DNA from: Fulvivirga marina | GTDB taxonomy: Bacteria > Bacteroidota > Bacteroidia > Cytophagales > Cyclobacteriaceae | Direction: 5' to 3' | DNA length: 64,000 bases | NCBI RefSeq assembly: GCF_016775155.1 | Contig: NZ_JAEUGD010000031.1 | Coordinates: forward strand, 248,001 to 312,000 | Shown: positions 27,135 to 35,959 of the stretch, in pieces | Layout: each line of letters opens with the position of its first letter | Position numbering within the stretch: position 1 is the first letter of the stretch | Position numbers and translations under genes: made by a program | Notes under the pieces: model-generated | What the model was told of the DNA's origin: nothing | Database searches by the model: none | What the model saw: the letters and a program-made list of their open reading frames with translations, nothing else

Positions 27135-27524
27135 ATGGATAAACGAATAATTAACCCATGGAAATGGCAGGACGAACGTAGCTATGCGCAGGCTATTGAA
27201 GTAAAACGGGCTGAAAGTACACTTTACTGTTCTGGGCAAACAGCGGTAAATGCTGATGGCCAATCAAGCACTGGTGATATGAGAGACCAACTCACAGAGG
27301 CTATACAGAACTTAGAGCAGGTTATTGATGAAGCAGGGTTTGAATGCAAAAACATTGTAAGGCTAAATGTATTTACCACATCTTCCGATGAGCTTTTTTC
27401 CTGCTTTGACATTTTTCAGGATTGGGTAACGAAACATGATATCAAACAAGCGAGCACTTTATTAGAGGTAAAAGGTTTGTTTGAAACTCTTAAGGTTGAA
27501 CTTGAAGCTACTGTAGTAAAATAA
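27135..27524 (+). CDS. RidA family protein (enamine/imine deaminase)
   Basis: A 129-residue RidA/YjgF-type protein. Members form trimers and hydrolyse reactive 2-aminoacrylate-type enamines. Family features are YAQAIEVKRAESTLYCSGQTAVN, a central DQLTEAIQNLEQVIDEAGF helix, and the VRLNVFTT strand. The conserved Arg of the active site, usually in a CRxxV motif near the end, is not seen in the terminal sequence STLLEVKGLFETLKVELEAT. That points to a RidA subfamily with another function. It stands 113 nt after the Crp/Fnr gene, behind the TGTGA-N6-TCACA site. Confidence 0.85.
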   Translation: MDKRIINPWKWQDERSYAQAIEVKRAESTLYCSGQTAVNADGQSSTGDMRDQLTEAIQNLEQVIDEAGFECKNIVRLNVFTTSSDELFSCFDIFQDWVTKHDIKQASTLLEVKGLFETLKVELEATVVK

Positions 27525-27564
27525 TTGCCCGAAAACTCGATGAACCGGTTATCTCATGCATCAC

Positions 27565-28116
27565 CTATGTGGTAGCCGGTTTAGAGACCATCACTTGTTC
27601 TCTTAACTGATTTCTGGCTTGCATCAGGCAGAATTGTGAGTCATTTAAAGAAATACCCAATATTTTGGAGATTTTCATATGCCCATACCCTTCTATTGCA
27701 TACAGGTTGAAAACCATCCTGTTTATTGGTGAGAGGGAACGAATGGCTTCAATGGGCTTACCGGTAAGCTGTTCATGGCTCATGTTATTGTCATGATCTT
27801 TACTGATCCCTTTAATTTTATGGTAGTGTTCAACACATATATTTATCAAAATTAGTTTGAACTGTTCCTTCAGTAACAACATGGTATCCGTGTCCCCATT
27901 TCTGTGAATTTGATTCAGTTTATTTAACAGTTTTAGAAAACCTTTATTTACAAGGTCAACACATTGTTCTTCCACATCAGCATACCGGTAACAAACGCTC
28001 ATAGCAAAGCCATGGAGCTGACGATACAGTTCCTTCTGACATTGACGATCATTATTAAGGCATCCATTTAGTATAAAAGTAATATTCCGGCCGGTCATAT
28101 ATGGTTTGGATAGCAT
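27565..28116 (-). CDS. ECF-type RNA polymerase sigma factor
   Basis: A 183-residue protein with the length and layout of sigma-70 family ECF factors. Region 2 is at about 15-75 (CQKELYRQLHGFAMSVCYRY, EEQCVDLVNKGFLKLLNKLN). Region 4 is at about 122-172 (IRSLSPINRMVFNLYAIEGY, HMKISKILGISLNDSQFCLM). No anti-sigma gene is next to it. Residue 7 (MTGRNI) is a possible alternative start. Its targets are unknown. Confidence 0.8.
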   Translation of the reverse strand: MLSKPYMTGRNITFILNGCLNNDRQCQKELYRQLHGFAMSVCYRYADVEEQCVDLVNKGFLKLLNKLNQIHRNGDTDTMLLLKEQFKLILINICVEHYHKIKGISKDHDNNMSHEQLTGKPIEAIRSLSPINRMVFNLYAIEGYGHMKISKILGISLNDSQFCLMQARNQLREQVMVSKPATT

Positions 28117-28221
28117 AATATTCCAATCAGTTAAGTGGGGCGGGATATCTTAACCGGTCAGGTGTAATTCAAGCGCATACCTGCATGGGGTACATGCAGG
28201 TATTATTAAACTTATGTCAGC

Positions 28222-29088
28222 TTAGTTATTACTATATATTCCTTTCAAAAACCCAGAAAGTGACTCTGGCTTATGACCTAGTATCTCTTCCAGGGTGCCC
28301 TCTGTATTTTCGAAATCATTGTTTTTTATTCCAGCTGCAAATAACACAGACATGTATACAATACCTTCAGGCAAGCCAAACTGTTTCAATGTGTCCTCAA
28401 ACTCCTTCGGGTCAGGGCTATTATAAGTTACTTCTTTGCCGGAAAGGGCGGATAATTCACGAGCAATATCTGAAAAAGACACTGCCTCTGCACCTGTAAG
28501 GTAGAAGGTTTTGTTTTCAACCCCTTCACCTGTTAAAACCCTGGCCGTGCCTTCTGCCAGGTCTGCTCTTGTGGCAAAGGCAACTTTACCTTCTCCGGCA
28601 GGAAAATAAACCCCCGTTTCAAACACCTTCTCTCCCAAAAACATCGGGATTACATCATAGTAAAGTGTATTTCGCAGAAATGTATAAGTAAACCCGCTGT
28701 CCTTAATGTAGGCCTCAGTTTGAAAATGATCTTCCAGTAAAGGCTTTAGTGGTGAAGTATTAATATCTTTCATAGCCACACTGGTATAGAATATGTGCTT
28801 AACACCAGATTTCTTTGCTGCATCAACAGCATTTTTGTGTTGTTGCAACCGGTTGTTAAAATCACTGGATGAAATCAACAGAAGCTTTTCAACTCCCTGA
28901 AAAGCAGCTTCCATAGAGGCCGGATCGTGATAATCTCCAATTCGAATGTCAATACCTTGGGCTTCCAAGTCTTTCGCTTTTTCGGCGTTACGAACCATAC
29001 CTGCAATTTGTGATGCAGGCACTGACTTTAATAGGTTTTCTATAACCAATCTCCCTAAGTGCCCGGAGGCTCCAGTTACTAAAATCAT
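28222..29088 (-). CDS. NmrA/SDR-type NAD(P)H:quinone oxidoreductase, QorB-like
   Basis: A 288-residue atypical SDR protein. It starts with the dinucleotide site VTGASGHLGRLVIENLL and continues with IRIGDYHDPASMEAAFQGVE and LLLISSSDFNNRLQQHKNAV, the pattern of E. coli QorB. QorB-type proteins reduce quinones and are linked to thiol and quinone stress. It lies 65 nt after the DsbA-type gene in the same direction, so both probably come from the promoter facing the HxlR gene. Confidence 0.85.
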   Translation of the reverse strand: MILVTGASGHLGRLVIENLLKSVPASQIAGMVRNAEKAKDLEAQGIDIRIGDYHDPASMEAAFQGVEKLLLISSSDFNNRLQQHKNAVDAAKKSGVKHIFYTSVAMKDINTSPLKPLLEDHFQTEAYIKDSGFTYTFLRNTLYYDVIPMFLGEKVFETGVYFPAGEGKVAFATRADLAEGTARVLTGEGVENKTFYLTGAEAVSFSDIARELSALSGKEVTYNSPDPKEFEDTLKQFGLPEGIVYMSVLFAAGIKNNDFENTEGTLEEILGHKPESLSGFLKGIYSNN

Positions 29089-29153
29089 AATAATTATTGT
29101 TAAATGTATCTATTTACTTTTTGTTAAAGGTTAAACAAATGAACCCTATATGG

Positions 29154-29873
29154 TTACTTACACTCATTAGGTGTGCATGCCGCACCACTTGAGACTTCTG
29201 TATCTACATGCTCTTGCTGCCGGTGGCTATAAGCGGTCTGCAACATATGGGTAAAGTCAGCCACAGGCATTGCTCCGCTATATAGAGCCTTTCTGTCGGT
29301 CACGAACGAGGGAACCCCTCTAACCCCCAAATCCTGAGCTACTGAGATATCCTCTCCTACTTCAGAAGCGTAATCTGTGCTTGCCAATATTGTTTTTACC
29401 GTTTCCTCATCCAGTCCCACTTCCTGAGCTATTTTAAGCAGTATAGTATGGTCCTCAATGTTTTCACCATTGGTAAAATGGGCCTGAAAAAGCCTTTCTT
29501 CAGTTTGATCCGCTAAACTGACTGACTTTGAATACTGGATCAGGCGATGAGCATCATAGGTATTTGCCCAAGCTAGCTTGTCCATGTTATAAGTAAGGCC
29601 TGCATTACTTGCCATGGCAGTTACATGTTCATTCATTTGTTTTGCCTGCTCTGCCGTAGTACCCAGGTGCTCCGCCAGTGCCTGGTTGTTATCTTTTCCG
29701 GGCTTGTGCTTGGCTTGTGGCATGATTTGAAAACTTCTCCAAATCACTTCTATCTCTTCTTTATGAGGAAATTGTGATAAGGCCGTCTCAAAATTGCGCT
29801 TACCTATGTAACAAAACGGGCAGGCTATATCTGACCATATTTCAACTTGAATTTTATCTTGTAGTGCAGCCAT
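29154..29873 (-). CDS. DsbA-family (FrnE-like) oxidoreductase
   Basis: A 239-residue cytosolic thioredoxin-fold protein. The active site is CPFC at residues 18-21 (WSDIACPFCYIGKRNFE). The large helical insert holds the FrnE pattern (ANTYDAHRLIQYSK, LFQAHFTNGENIEDH), and the cis-Pro loop is GVRGVPSFV. The C-terminus ends ACTPNECK with two more Cys, possibly a second redox pair. FrnE-like proteins help against oxidative and disulfide stress. It is the first gene of a dsbA-qorB unit, divergent from the HxlR gene. Confidence 0.9.
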   Translation of the reverse strand: MAALQDKIQVEIWSDIACPFCYIGKRNFETALSQFPHKEEIEVIWRSFQIMPQAKHKPGKDNNQALAEHLGTTAEQAKQMNEHVTAMASNAGLTYNMDKLAWANTYDAHRLIQYSKSVSLADQTEERLFQAHFTNGENIEDHTILLKIAQEVGLDEETVKTILASTDYASEVGEDISVAQDLGVRGVPSFVTDRKALYSGAMPVADFTHMLQTAYSHRQQEHVDTEVSSGAACTPNECK

Positions 29874-29945
29874 ACTTAGTATTTTATCTATTTGAATCTT
29901 TTATGACGGGTGTAATTCATCTTGCTCAGGTATCACCCTCTATAT

Positions 29946-29953
29946 CAAAAGTA
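29946..29953 (-). promoter_or_regulatory. -7 box of the dsbA-qorB promoter
   Basis: On the minus strand this reads TACTTTTG, a match to the Bacteroidetes -7 consensus TAnnTTTG. It lies 73 nt before the DsbA start. A TTG at 29972-29970 could be the -33 element; it overlaps the half-site ggttaccaa (29964-29972), which copies an arm of the 34-bp palindrome. Confidence 0.5.
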
Positions 29954-29981
29954 CGGTCATATAGGTTACCAAGATATATTT

Positions 29982-30015
29982 GTTACCTTTTGGTAACTAG
30001 TTACCAAAAGGTAAC
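29982..30015. promoter_or_regulatory. 34-bp perfect palindrome, probable HxlR operator
   Basis: Both halves match without error over 34 bases. Each half contains gttacc-ttttggtaac-type arms, giving two nested inverted repeats centred on ctag (29997-30000). An extra half-site lies at 29964-29972. The block sits in the divergent promoter region between the HxlR gene and dsbA-qorB. Dimeric HxlR proteins bind such sites next to or over promoters. Role inferred, symmetry seen. Confidence 0.8.
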
Positions 30016-30031
30016 CATCAATATTTTTACT

Positions 30032-30039
30032 TATTTTTG
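30032..30039 (+). promoter_or_regulatory. -7 box of the HxlR promoter
   Basis: TATTTTTG fits the Bacteroidetes TAnnTTTG consensus. The right arm of the palindrome (to 30015) covers where the -33 element should be, so binding there would block this promoter. Confidence 0.5.
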
Positions 30040-30149
30040 TAAGCCCGATAACTTGCAACTTAATAGCTCTTATATCCATTGTTATTAGAAACAGCTTATC
30101 AGTGAATTCAAATAGGTTGATAAGCAATAAGTAGCATTAAAGCCTTTAT

Positions 30150-30509
30150 ATGAAGAAAAAGAAAGCACCAGAACGCCCCACTCAATGTAGGGTTTTGATA
30201 CAGGGGGTAAGAGATACTCAGGATTTATTGAACGGCAAATGGAAAACACCGATCATTGGCGCCTTGTACTACCGAGGCAAGATGAGATTTATGGAATTGC
30301 GCAGGGAACTGGATGGCATTGCACCCAAAATGTTGTCGCAAGAACTTAAAGACCTGGAAATGAACCATCTTGTAACCCGTACGGTTCACAACACTATGCC
30401 TATTACAGTGGAATACGAGCTCACCGAGCAGGGAAAGAGCCTGAACTCGATTATCGATGCCATGGGTAGATGGGGCATCAAGTACAGGGAGCAAATGTTA
30501 AGGGCATAG
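30150..30509 (+). CDS. HxlR-family winged-helix regulator, probably redox-sensing
   Basis: A 119-residue protein with the HxlR domain: DLLNGKWKTPIIGALYYRGK, MRFMELRRELDGIAPKMLSQ, LKDLEMNHLVTRTVH, and VEYELTEQGKSLNSIIDAMG. The only Cys is residue 13, near the N-terminus, where YodB, HypR and QorR types keep the Cys that senses quinones or disulfide stress. Together with the divergent DsbA and QorB genes and the palindrome between them, this suggests a repressor released by thiol oxidation or quinones. Domain secure; signal inferred. Confidence 0.9.
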   Translation: MKKKKAPERPTQCRVLIQGVRDTQDLLNGKWKTPIIGALYYRGKMRFMELRRELDGIAPKMLSQELKDLEMNHLVTRTVHNTMPITVEYELTEQGKSLNSIIDAMGRWGIKYREQMLRA

Positions 30510-30523
30510 ATTCTATTTTATAG

Positions 30524-31471
30524 TTACCTAAAAACTGCCTTTAAGAAGTTAACCGTGTATTTCCATGTAGGTTCAAACCATGGGTGTACCAGCCAAAAAG
30601 AATGAGGTGTACCCTCTAGGGTATGTACCTTGTTGTAAATATGATATTCATCTAAAACTTTAATCATATCATCTCGACCTGCGTGGAACCTCGACTGGGC
30701 ACTATTGATGAACAGGGTTGGTGGTGTTGTCCGGCCAACATACTCCAGGGGTGAAGCCTCTTTCCATACTTCCGGAATTTCATTTTTGTACCCTCCCAAC
30801 CACTTGGCTGCATACTTACCTTCTTCTGCTTCAGGATGCACGAACGAAACAATGCCATCAATATTAACGATGGCCTGTATAGTGCTCGAATGTTCTAAAT
30901 ACCCTTCATCTCCTTCCAGTTTCTTTAGTGCACCGGTTACTCCCAGCAGTGTAGCCAGCTGTGCTCCTGCTGAGCATCCTAATACGGCAATTTTGTTAGT
31001 ATCAAGTTGGTACGTTTCTGTATGTGCTCGCATCCAGCGAACAGCGGCTTTAAGATCATATATGGCGGCCGGATACTGCGCTTCAGGACTCAACCTGTAC
31101 TCCGGAACCACCGCTACATACCCGTTAGCCGCCAAATGCTGCGCCATTGGCACCTGATTGGCCTTTTCACCTGAGCTCCATCCTCCGCCAAAAATCAGTA
31201 GTACACCAGGGTACTTTTTATCACCTTTCAGAGCGGGATGAAAGATATCCAAAGTAAGGTCACGCCCAACATTTGCGTATGGTACATCATAGTTCTCCTC
31301 AATACCATCAGTTTTTTTGGGGGAGATTGGGGCTATCTCCGGGTAATGTTTTTTGAGTTTAAGATATGCACTTCGGATAGAGTACGAGGTATCACGCGGG
31401 TAGTCAGCCTGCTGGGCCTTAACCTTAATGATGATAATCAGCAATAGTAAGGTATAGTAATACTTTTTCAT
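30524..31471 (-). CDS. secreted alpha/beta-hydrolase, probable carbohydrate esterase of the pectin locus
   Basis: A 315-residue exported enzyme (signal peptide 1-19). It has an alpha/beta-hydrolase fold with oxyanion motif FGGGW (94-98), nucleophile Ser167 in GCSAG, a probable acid at Asp267/268 and His290 in EGTPHSFW. Such BD-FAE-type esterases remove acetyl or feruloyl groups from plant polymers. Its ATG overlaps the stop of the Gfo/Idh/MocA gene (ATGA), so it is the last gene of the pectin operon. It converges on the HxlR gene with 14 nt between. The exact ester is unknown. Confidence 0.8.
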   Translation of the reverse strand: MKKYYYTLLLLIIIIKVKAQQADYPRDTSYSIRSAYLKLKKHYPEIAPISPKKTDGIEENYDVPYANVGRDLTLDIFHPALKGDKKYPGVLLIFGGGWSSGEKANQVPMAQHLAANGYVAVVPEYRLSPEAQYPAAIYDLKAAVRWMRAHTETYQLDTNKIAVLGCSAGAQLATLLGVTGALKKLEGDEGYLEHSSTIQAIVNIDGIVSFVHPEAEEGKYAAKWLGGYKNEIPEVWKEASPLEYVGRTTPPTLFINSAQSRFHAGRDDMIKVLDEYHIYNKVHTLEGTPHSFWLVHPWFEPTWKYTVNFLKAVFR

Positions 31472-32532
31472 CGAGGCTGATAATGTATGGTACGACGCTC
31501 TTCATTACTTTGCATGGCCAGTTCTATTATCCGTATAGTGTTCCTTGCCTGTTGTGGTGTAACCTGAAGTTCAGACTTACCGGCAATGGCCTGATAAATG
31601 TTTTCATAGTAAGTAGCATAGTTACCGTTCTCACTTTCCACAACTTCCCTGTAGTCTCCCTGCTCATCCTGATAGTTGATGGTACCCCATTGACTCTCTG
31701 ATTCTTTCCCCCAATCCTGGTCCGCCAGTGATTTCTTTGCTTCGTCAAGTGTAGCCTCCTGAACGTCAAGGCCATACTTAACAAAGGACCCCTTGGTTCC
31801 CAGCAAAATGTATTTGGGCAACGGCTCTTTGACCAGCATACCTGATTTGATAGTCACCTTGATACTTGCGTAATGCAAAATCAGCTCAAAGTTATCAATG
31901 ATGTAGCTGTTATCGCGCTGTATGTTCATAAAGCAGGTAATGGCATCTGGTAAGCCAAAAAGTACCTGCGCCTGATCGATCAGGTGCGAACCGAGGTCAT
32001 ACAACAGACCCGTGCCAAGGGAGCCTTCTTCTTTCCAGGTATCTGGTTTAATAAAATTCCTGAAGCGGTCGAAGTGGCTCTCAAATTCTACTAAACGGCC
32101 TAGTTTACCACTTTCCAGTACTTTTTTCACTGTCAAAAAATCACTGTCCCACCTGCGGTTTTGATAGACTGAAAGTACTTTTTGTTTTTCCTCGCCCAGC
32201 TTTATCAATTCATCTGCCTCTGCCGAGGTAACAGTAAATGGCTTTTCCACCACCACATGTTTACCGGCCAACAATGAGGCATGGGCCAGTGAATAATGTG
32301 CACTATTGGGAACAGCCAGTACTACAAGATCTATCTCAGGGTCATTGATAATATCCAGGGTGTTGGATACAATTTTAGCCTGGGGATACCTGCTTTTCGC
32401 AATTTTGATATTCTCTTCCCTTGTTTCCCTTATTTTGACCAAGCCCAGGCCCTGCACGTGATCTATCAAGGGTGCATGGAATACACGCCCGCCCATGCCA
32501 TAGCCTATTAATCCTACTTTTATATTCTTCAT
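31468..32532 (-). CDS. Gfo/Idh/MocA-family oxidoreductase
   Basis: A 354-residue cytosolic dehydrogenase from ATG 32532 (an upstream ATG at 32565 gives 11 extra residues that do not fit the family). The NAD(P) site is MKNIKVGLIGYGMGGRVFHA. The active-site lysine is in HVVVEKPFTVTSAEADEL, and the C-terminal sheet domain follows (SHFDRFRN, TGLLYDLGSHLIDQAQ). Family members oxidise or reduce sugars and sugar acids. Inside a pectin locus it may act on a galacturonate- or rhamnose-derived product. It shares 4 nt with the next gene. Confidence 0.85.
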   Translation of the reverse strand: MKNIKVGLIGYGMGGRVFHAPLIDHVQGLGLVKIRETREENIKIAKSRYPQAKIVSNTLDIINDPEIDLVVLAVPNSAHYSLAHASLLAGKHVVVEKPFTVTSAEADELIKLGEEKQKVLSVYQNRRWDSDFLTVKKVLESGKLGRLVEFESHFDRFRNFIKPDTWKEEGSLGTGLLYDLGSHLIDQAQVLFGLPDAITCFMNIQRDNSYIIDNFELILHYASIKVTIKSGMLVKEPLPKYILLGTKGSFVKYGLDVQEATLDEAKKSLADQDWGKESESQWGTINYQDEQGDYREVVESENGNYATYYENIYQAIAGKSELQVTPQQARNTIRIIELAMQSNEERRTIHYQPR

Positions 32533-32634
32533 GTTTGTGTGTCTGTTTGATAAGTTACAGCCCATTGACTGTTTATCGGATACAATCGTGAAAAGTTGTT
32601 TTTCCCGGGAAGTTATTTCGCTTTACAAGATATG

Positions 32635-33453
32635 TCATTCCTTTAGAAGAGCATTTTCAGACTTTATATCCTTTAACCCTTCGAAAATGAGTTGTGCTAC
32701 GGCTTTCGCGCCCTCCGGCTGAAAATGGGTATTATCACTTTCCCCTTCCGGATACGCTTCATATTTACCGGCAGGAAGGTTCATAAAATAATTTTGGGTC
32801 ACATACTCCCTTCCTTTGGCTGTAAAGGCATCAATTGAGCGCTGGGTAAGGTCTATTACCTGTACACCGTATTCCTTAGCCACATCTTTTGCAGCCTGAG
32901 GGTAGTCGCCATGTACATTTCCCAATTGGCCATCCTTCCAGGGGTAGTTCCTGTTTACCGGGGTAAGCAATATTGGTATGGCTCCTTTTTGAAATGTTTG
33001 CGTAATATAGAGGCGCAGGAACTCTTTATACCCTTCAATATTGACATAACGCTCCGGTTTGTTTTCAGCGGCGTCGTTATGACCAAACTGTATTAATACA
33101 ATGTCATTTTTTTTCAGGTTATCATAGACACTGCGCCATCTTCCTTCCTGAAAAAATGTGCGTGTGCTTCTTCCTCCCCTGGCCCTGTCGTCTACCTCCA
33201 CGCTATCTCCACGGACTATATGTTTTACTTTTTTAAGACTATCGGCTGTCATAAATTGTTGAAATACCTGTCCCCACCCAGTCATAGGATAGCGGGTCTT
33301 CATATAGTCCTTCCCTTCATCATAATTATCACTGTAATCCGCCACAGTAGAATCTCCAATCAGGTATATGGTAACTATTTCCTGTTTTGCCAAAAAAGAT
33401 GTTGCCAGCAGGCCAAGGGTAATGACCAGTATTATTCTTTCCTTGATGTTCAT
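32635..33453 (-). CDS. rhamnogalacturonan acetylesterase (SGNH, CE12-like), copy 1
   Basis: A 272-residue exported SGNH hydrolase. All four blocks are present: Ser35 in IGDST, Gly94 in GGRST, Asn126 in GHND, and Asp240/His243 in DNTHFQPEG. CE12 enzymes take acetyl groups off rhamnogalacturonan I. An N-terminal hydrophobic stretch (about 8-22) is the signal peptide. It follows a second CE12 gene after 6 nt. The family call is firm; the substrate fits the locus. Confidence 0.9.
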   Translation of the reverse strand: MNIKERIILVITLGLLATSFLAKQEIVTIYLIGDSTVADYSDNYDEGKDYMKTRYPMTGWGQVFQQFMTADSLKKVKHIVRGDSVEVDDRARGGRSTRTFFQEGRWRSVYDNLKKNDIVLIQFGHNDAAENKPERYVNIEGYKEFLRLYITQTFQKGAIPILLTPVNRNYPWKDGQLGNVHGDYPQAAKDVAKEYGVQVIDLTQRSIDAFTAKGREYVTQNYFMNLPAGKYEAYPEGESDNTHFQPEGAKAVAQLIFEGLKDIKSENALLKE

Positions 33454-33459
33454 GTCAGG

Positions 33460-34200
33460 TCAGTCTTTTAAGTATTGAACTAATTCAGGTAACTCCTCCC
33501 TCACTTCCTCTATCACCAGGTCGCATACCCTAAAAGCTCCGTATGGAGAAAGATGGGTATTATCTGTTCTTCCATCAGGTAACGATGAATACTCTCCGGG
33601 CTTTATATGCAGAAAAAGTTGCTTTGAACTTTCTGCACCATAATTGATAAGCAGTTCCCCGGTTTTTTCCTCAAGGTCAAGTAATGGTACTTTTTCTTCT
33701 TTGGCTACCTGGCGCACCACCTCCGGATATTTCCCATGGGTATCGACAAGCTTCCCTCTTTCATCAAATTTTCTACGTACAATAGGCGTTGCCAGCACAG
33801 GTTTTCCTCCTTTAGCACGGGTATCTGCGATGTATTTCTTCAGGTTGGCCCGGTATGCTGTATCGGGATCGGCATAGCGGTTGGGATCTTTTATCTTTTG
33901 ATCATTATGCCCAAACTCTATAATCACATAATCACCTGGGTGAATGAGTGACAGCACTTTGTTCCAGCGGCCCTCGCCCATAAAGCTCTTAGTACTGCGA
34001 CCGTTTACAGCATGATTTTCTATACGCACCCCGTTTTCAAAATATAACGGAAATACCTGCCCCCATCCTTTTTCAGGGTTCCCATTCTTAAAAGGTTTAT
34101 TGGCTACGGTAGAGTCGGCCACTAGAAATATGGTGATCTCATCATCCTGCATCAAAAAGGCGAGCGGGCTAAACAAGAGTAACAGTATGAATGTCTTCAT
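33460..34200 (-). CDS. rhamnogalacturonan acetylesterase (SGNH, CE12-like), copy 2
   Basis: A 246-residue exported SGNH hydrolase (signal peptide about 1-17). Catalytic blocks: Ser30 in VADST (Ala replaces the usual Gly before Asp-Ser), Gly67 in NGRST, Asn99 in GHND, and Asp213/His216 in DNTHLSPYG. It is shorter than and clearly different from copy 1, so the two probably remove different acetyl groups rather than being a recent duplication. Confidence 0.9.
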   Translation of the reverse strand: MKTFILLLLFSPLAFLMQDDEITIFLVADSTVANKPFKNGNPEKGWGQVFPLYFENGVRIENHAVNGRSTKSFMGEGRWNKVLSLIHPGDYVIIEFGHNDQKIKDPNRYADPDTAYRANLKKYIADTRAKGGKPVLATPIVRRKFDERGKLVDTHGKYPEVVRQVAKEEKVPLLDLEEKTGELLINYGAESSKQLFLHIKPGEYSSLPDGRTDNTHLSPYGAFRVCDLVIEEVREELPELVQYLKD

Positions 34201-34242
34201 TTTTTAATATTAAGGTTTCAGATAGATTGGCATCGGTCTATT

Positions 34243-35907
34243 TTACTGAAGCTTTACTGCCTTCTTTTTTACTTCACTACCTATCTGAATCTGCTCCTGA
34301 TCAATTTCCCTTTTATTAAAATGAATATTTTCAGAAGCGTTACCCAATACACGGACTGCTGGCTCTTTACCTCTCTCATAGTCCAGCTTATCGATATTCA
34401 CATGCGTACCGTTATAAATGGTAAGTACATTACCTTTCTCCCGTATCACCTTCACATGCTTAAAAGTTATCTGATCTGAGTCTATTATTGTAATACCATT
34501 TTTTGCCTCAAGTATGGCATTTTCCAGAGTCACATTTTTAAGTTTCATTTCAGGAAGCCCTTGGAATAAAGCCGCTGTGCCCGATCCGGTAGCCGTGATG
34601 TCTTTCATAAATATGTTTCTAAACGCAGGGGTCTCTTCAGTTACAGGTATCGGTTGATGGTCTGTTTGTGCTGCTTCCTGCCCCTCTTCCAGAATAGGTG
34701 ATTGGCCTCCGTAGAACATATTAAACCTTATAGCTTCCGCCGGAATATCTATCATATCAATTTGGGAGATATAAATGTTTTCAACAATTCCGCCACGGCC
34801 TCGGGTACTTTTAAACCTCAAACCGATATCGGTACCCATAAAGGTGCAGTTGGAAATGTGTATATTTTTCACTCCTCCTGACATTTCACTACCTACCACA
34901 AAGCCCCCATGCCCATGATACACTATATTGTTTTTAATAATTACATTCTCCGTCGGTATACCACGTTTACGACCATCTGCATTCTTACCTGACTTAATAC
35001 ACATGGCATCGTCACCTACATCGAAAGTATTGTTGTAGATCAATACATTTTTGCTAGACTCCAGATCGAGTCCATCACCGTTTTGCGAATACCAGGGGTT
35101 ACGGACGGTTAAATTTCTGATGATCACATCTTCACACATCAACGGATGAATGTTCCATGCCGGGGAATTCTGGAAAGTAGGCCCATCCAGTAACACGCGT
35201 TTACAGTTGATAAAGCTTACCATAACGGGCCTCAGAAAATCTTTAACCGCCTCAAATTCTTCTCGAGTTTTGAAGGGAGGTACGTTAAAATTATGCACTA
35301 GCTCATTGGCCTTTGCATAGGCCTCTGACGGATACCAGACCTTACCATCATCACTTAAAACGCCTCCTGACTTGATCAGCCTCTCCCATTGTGAGGGGGC
35401 CATTTTACCTATTTTTACCAACCTCCAGGCATCTCCCGAACCATCAATAACTCCTTTGCCTGTTATAGCTATGTTTTCAAGATCTCTTCCATAAATGGGA
35501 GACTGACAACGGTAGGTATCTAACCCTTCAAAGCTTGTCCCGATCAGTGGGTACTTGCTCTTATCTTTGCTAAAAACAATCAAGGCTCCCTGCTCAACAT
35601 GCAGGTTTATATTGCTTTTGAAAACAATGGGACCTGTCAGCCATATCCCTCGGGGCACAATAAGTTTGCCCCCCCCTTTTTCAACAAGTGCGTCAATGGC
35701 CCTTGTAAAAGCACTCGTATTGTCAAATATACCATTACCCACTGCATCGTAGTCCTTTATATTCGTGGTATGATCAGGAAAAGAAGGGGTAGCCACTTTA
35801 GGCATATCAAACTCAACTCCTGCATATATGTTATCTTCCTGACTTCTTCCCTGATGGAATGAAAGTACTAATAATAGCATGAATGCCTTAAATATATTCT
35901 TTCGCAT
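34243..35907 (-). CDS. GH28 polygalacturonase
   Basis: A 554-residue exported right-handed beta-helix enzyme (signal peptide 1-22). GH28 motifs are in order: NGDGLD (276-281), the GDD acid pair (298-300), GHGG (332-335) and RFK (364-366). It hydrolyses alpha-1,4 bonds between galacturonates. The 170-220 region holds an insert (WERLIKSGGVLSDDGKVWYP) seen in long Bacteroidetes GH28 proteins of pectin loci, which often act from chain ends. It lies 52 nt after the GH43 gene and 42 nt before the CE12 gene. Confidence 0.95.
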   Translation of the reverse strand: MRKNIFKAFMLLLVLSFHQGRSQEDNIYAGVEFDMPKVATPSFPDHTTNIKDYDAVGNGIFDNTSAFTRAIDALVEKGGGKLIVPRGIWLTGPIVFKSNINLHVEQGALIVFSKDKSKYPLIGTSFEGLDTYRCQSPIYGRDLENIAITGKGVIDGSGDAWRLVKIGKMAPSQWERLIKSGGVLSDDGKVWYPSEAYAKANELVHNFNVPPFKTREEFEAVKDFLRPVMVSFINCKRVLLDGPTFQNSPAWNIHPLMCEDVIIRNLTVRNPWYSQNGDGLDLESSKNVLIYNNTFDVGDDAMCIKSGKNADGRKRGIPTENVIIKNNIVYHGHGGFVVGSEMSGGVKNIHISNCTFMGTDIGLRFKSTRGRGGIVENIYISQIDMIDIPAEAIRFNMFYGGQSPILEEGQEAAQTDHQPIPVTEETPAFRNIFMKDITATGSGTAALFQGLPEMKLKNVTLENAILEAKNGITIIDSDQITFKHVKVIREKGNVLTIYNGTHVNIDKLDYERGKEPAVRVLGNASENIHFNKREIDQEQIQIGSEVKKKAVKLQ

Positions 35908-35959
35908 ACTGATTGTCTCCTTGTTGTTTGATAATCTGGTCTAATTATTCTATGGCCTA

